Source of the DNA: Sulfuricurvum sp.
GTDB taxonomy: Bacteria > Campylobacterota > Campylobacteria > Campylobacterales > Sulfurimonadaceae
DNA: 6,504 nt
Direction: 5' to 3'
Assembly (NCBI GenBank): GCA_030679635.1
Contig: JAUXSZ010000048.1
Coordinates: 1-6,504 of the forward strand
In this document: one piece after another, positions 5,816 to 6,504 of the stretch
Layout: each line of letters opens with the position of its first letter
How positions within the stretch are numbered: the first letter of the stretch is position 1
Position numbers and translations under genes: made by a program
Notes under the pieces: model-generated
What the model was told of the DNA's origin: nothing
What the model saw: the letters and a program-made list of their open reading frames with translations, nothing else
Databases searched by the model: none

Positions 5816-5821
5816 ATTATA
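5816..5821 (-). promoter_or_regulatory. Probable metK -10 box overlapping the upstream gene's stop codon
   Basis: TATAAT on the minus strand, in ATTCGCTATAATCCGC, ends 45 nt before the metK ATG. Its bases 5817-5819 are the TAA of the phosphoribosyltransferase gene. The context closely matches the ndk box (TTCGCTATAAT followed by CCG within two bases). No clear -35 is seen. Confidence 0.55.
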
Positions 5822-6272
5822 GCGAATCGGCTTTTAAAAAATCTCTTTCCCAAAAGAAGTCAATCCAATCATGGGCTTCGTGTAAAGAAAAGTCGGGCTG
5901 AACCAATGCCGTGGGCTTTGTGAAAAGGGAAGCACTTGCAAAAAGAACATGCGGGTAACGTGTTTGCAAAAGAGGGATTAAGGAATGCAGTGTCTCTCCG
6001 CTGTCGACGATATCATCAACGATAAGGACCCGTTTGGAACAGCCGAAATCGCACTCTCCCCTTACGGATACGTGAGCACGCTGCGTAGTATCATCGTAAC
6101 TTTCGCAACGGATGGATTGAAAATTTCGTATGTTTAGCGCCATCGATAGGGCGTGTCCTATGGTTACCCCTCCCCGTGCAACGGCCAGGATCGTATCGGC
6201 ACCAAAAGGTTCGCAAGCCTCTCTTAACGCTTGGACATCGGTTCTAAAATGGTCATAACTGTAGTAAATCAT
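5817..6272 (-). CDS. Purine-type phosphoribosyltransferase (xanthine-guanine PRTase-like)
   Basis: The 151-residue product is a type I phosphoribosyltransferase, which joins a base to the ribose phosphate of PRPP. The PRPP-binding motif VLIVDDIVDSGETL is complete at about 82-95 (two acidic residues, then DSGET). An earlier AVARGG (about 30-35) supplies the PPi loop and WIDFFWERD near the C-terminus is the base-site end. This pattern closely resembles H. pylori HP0735, annotated as xanthine-guanine phosphoribosyltransferase (gpt), so purine salvage is the best guess; substrate is not proven. I chose ATG 6270-6272 because homologues begin near MIYYSYDHF; a GTG at 6296 in frame would add 8 residues but has no Shine-Dalgarno. 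The ATG itself has no close Shine-Dalgarno; GGTGGG lies 19 nt upstream, with two mini-ORFs in between. It is divergent from der and directly upstream of metK. Confidence 0.88.
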   Translation of the reverse strand: MIYYSYDHFRTDVQALREACEPFGADTILAVARGGVTIGHALSMALNIRNFQSIRCESYDDTTQRAHVSVRGECDFGCSKRVLIVDDIVDSGETLHSLIPLLQTRYPHVLFASASLFTKPTALVQPDFSLHEAHDWIDFFWERDFLKADSL

Positions 6273-6288
6273 ATAACAATCATAACAT
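6269..6288 (-). other. Two mini-ORFs joined by ATGA overlaps, leading into the phosphoribosyltransferase start
   Basis: Minus strand: ATG TTA TGA (6288-6280), then ATG ATT GTT ATA TGA (6283-6269). The first stop overlaps the second start as ATGA, and the second stop overlaps the phosphoribosyltransferase ATG (6272) as ATGA. The GGTGGG at 6297-6292 is well spaced (8 nt) for the second mini-ORF but too far from the main start. Translation of the mini-ORFs is a hypothesis; the overlaps are seen directly. Confidence 0.35.
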
Positions 6289-6299
6289 AAGCCCACCTA

Positions 6300-6308
6300 T
6301 GGTATAAT
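6300..6308 (+). promoter_or_regulatory. Extended -10 promoter of der
   Basis: TGGTATAAT on the plus strand: a perfect TATAAT (6303-6308) with TG one base upstream, 27 nt before the der TTG. The reverse strand over the same bases reads TATTAT, so the divergent phosphoribosyltransferase promoter may overlap it. Confidence 0.55.
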
Positions 6309-6335
6309 AAAAAACTTATTAATAAAAGGGTTTAA

Positions 6336-6504
6336 TTGAAAAAATTAGCCATAATCGGCCGTCCAAATGTCGGCAAGAGCTCTCTGTTTAATCGTCTTTT
6401 AAAACAGCGTGATGCGATCACCTCTGAAATCGCGGGTACGACACGCGATGTCAAAAAACGTATTGCCGTCGTCGTGGACAAAGAAGTCGAAATCCTCGAT
6501 ACCG
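6336..6504 (+). CDS. der: Ribosome-associated GTPase Der (EngA), N-terminal part (3' truncated by window)
   Basis: Der is an essential tandem-domain GTPase needed for 50S subunit maturation. Only the first 56 residues are present, covering the start of the first GTPase domain. The P-loop (G1) is IGRPNVGKSSLFNRLL (7-22), the G2/switch I region is SEIAGTTRDVKKR (30-42), and the G3 motif begins at D55-T56, where the window ends. GRPNVGKS followed by the GTTRD spacing is typical of Der and TrmE-type GTPases; starting the protein directly at the P-loop favours Der. The start is a TTG at 6336-6338, with AAAAGGG ahead of it at about 5 nt spacing; no ATG lies in frame nearby. An extended -10 promoter sits just upstream. 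Confidence 0.95.
   Translation, partial: MKKLAIIGRPNVGKSSLFNRLLKQRDAITSEIAGTTRDVKKRIAVVVDKEVEILDT

Noticed and set aside
5771..5816. SAM riboswitch before metK
   Set aside because: The predicted leader is only about 40 nt, with no multi-stem fold or SAM-aptamer core, too short for known SAM riboswitches.
1..6504. CRISPR array, insertion sequence, prophage, tRNA/rRNA or defence island
   Set aside because: No spaced direct repeats, transposase motifs, tRNA cloverleaf or rRNA sequence was seen; the gene content is conserved housekeeping throughout.

Overview
This window looks like ordinary chromosome from a Campylobacterota (epsilonproteobacterial) organism. The order metK / ferredoxin / ndk / DUF177 / rpmF / plsX / fabH, the HIT protein style, the H. 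pylori HP0735-like phosphoribosyltransferase and the AT-rich promoters with strong TATAAT boxes all fit. The moderate base composition, with noticeably GC-richer metK, suggests a Sulfuricurvum- or Sulfurovum-like sulfur oxidiser rather than Campylobacter or Helicobacter. The genus is an inference from recalled families, not a database match.

Layout: (1) 1-615, plus strand: the 3' end of a DEAD-box RNA helicase, entering at motif VI and ending in a Gly/Arg/Asn-rich tail built on a duplicated 63-bp unit. (2) 618-1001, minus: a HIT-family hydrolase, convergent with the helicase and only 2 bp from it. Its last codons lie in a palindromic REP/dRS3-like repeat, and an intrinsic-terminator-like hairpin sits inside its coding sequence. 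(3) 1043-4039, minus: a tight cluster read in the order ndk, DUF177/YceD, rpmF, plsX, fabH. It links nucleotide, ribosome and fatty acid/phospholipid synthesis. (4) 4169-4453, minus: an Alvin-type 2[4Fe-4S] ferredoxin with its own promoter. (5) 4613-5770, minus: metK, whose -10 box overlaps the stop codon of the next gene upstream. (6) 5817-6272, minus: a purine-type phosphoribosyltransferase. (7) 6336-6504, plus: the 5' end of der (engA), divergent from it and starting with TTG.

How the genes work together: rpmF-plsX-fabH is the classic bacterial cluster joining ribosomal protein L32 to the first steps of phospholipid and fatty acid synthesis. The DUF177 protein before rpmF is its usual partner, and ndk at the head adds NTP supply. 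The HIT protein may be co-transcribed at the 3' end. metK supplies SAM, the phosphoribosyltransferase salvages purines, and der serves 50S ribosome assembly. I found no mobile element, CRISPR array, tRNA, rRNA or defence system. No gene-free stretch exceeds 300 bases. The points worth a second look are small cis-elements: a palindrome over the HIT ribosome binding site, the repeat-encoded HIT C-terminus, an orphan plus-strand terminator between ferredoxin and metK, and a chain of ATGA-overlapping mini-ORFs in front of the phosphoribosyltransferase gene.
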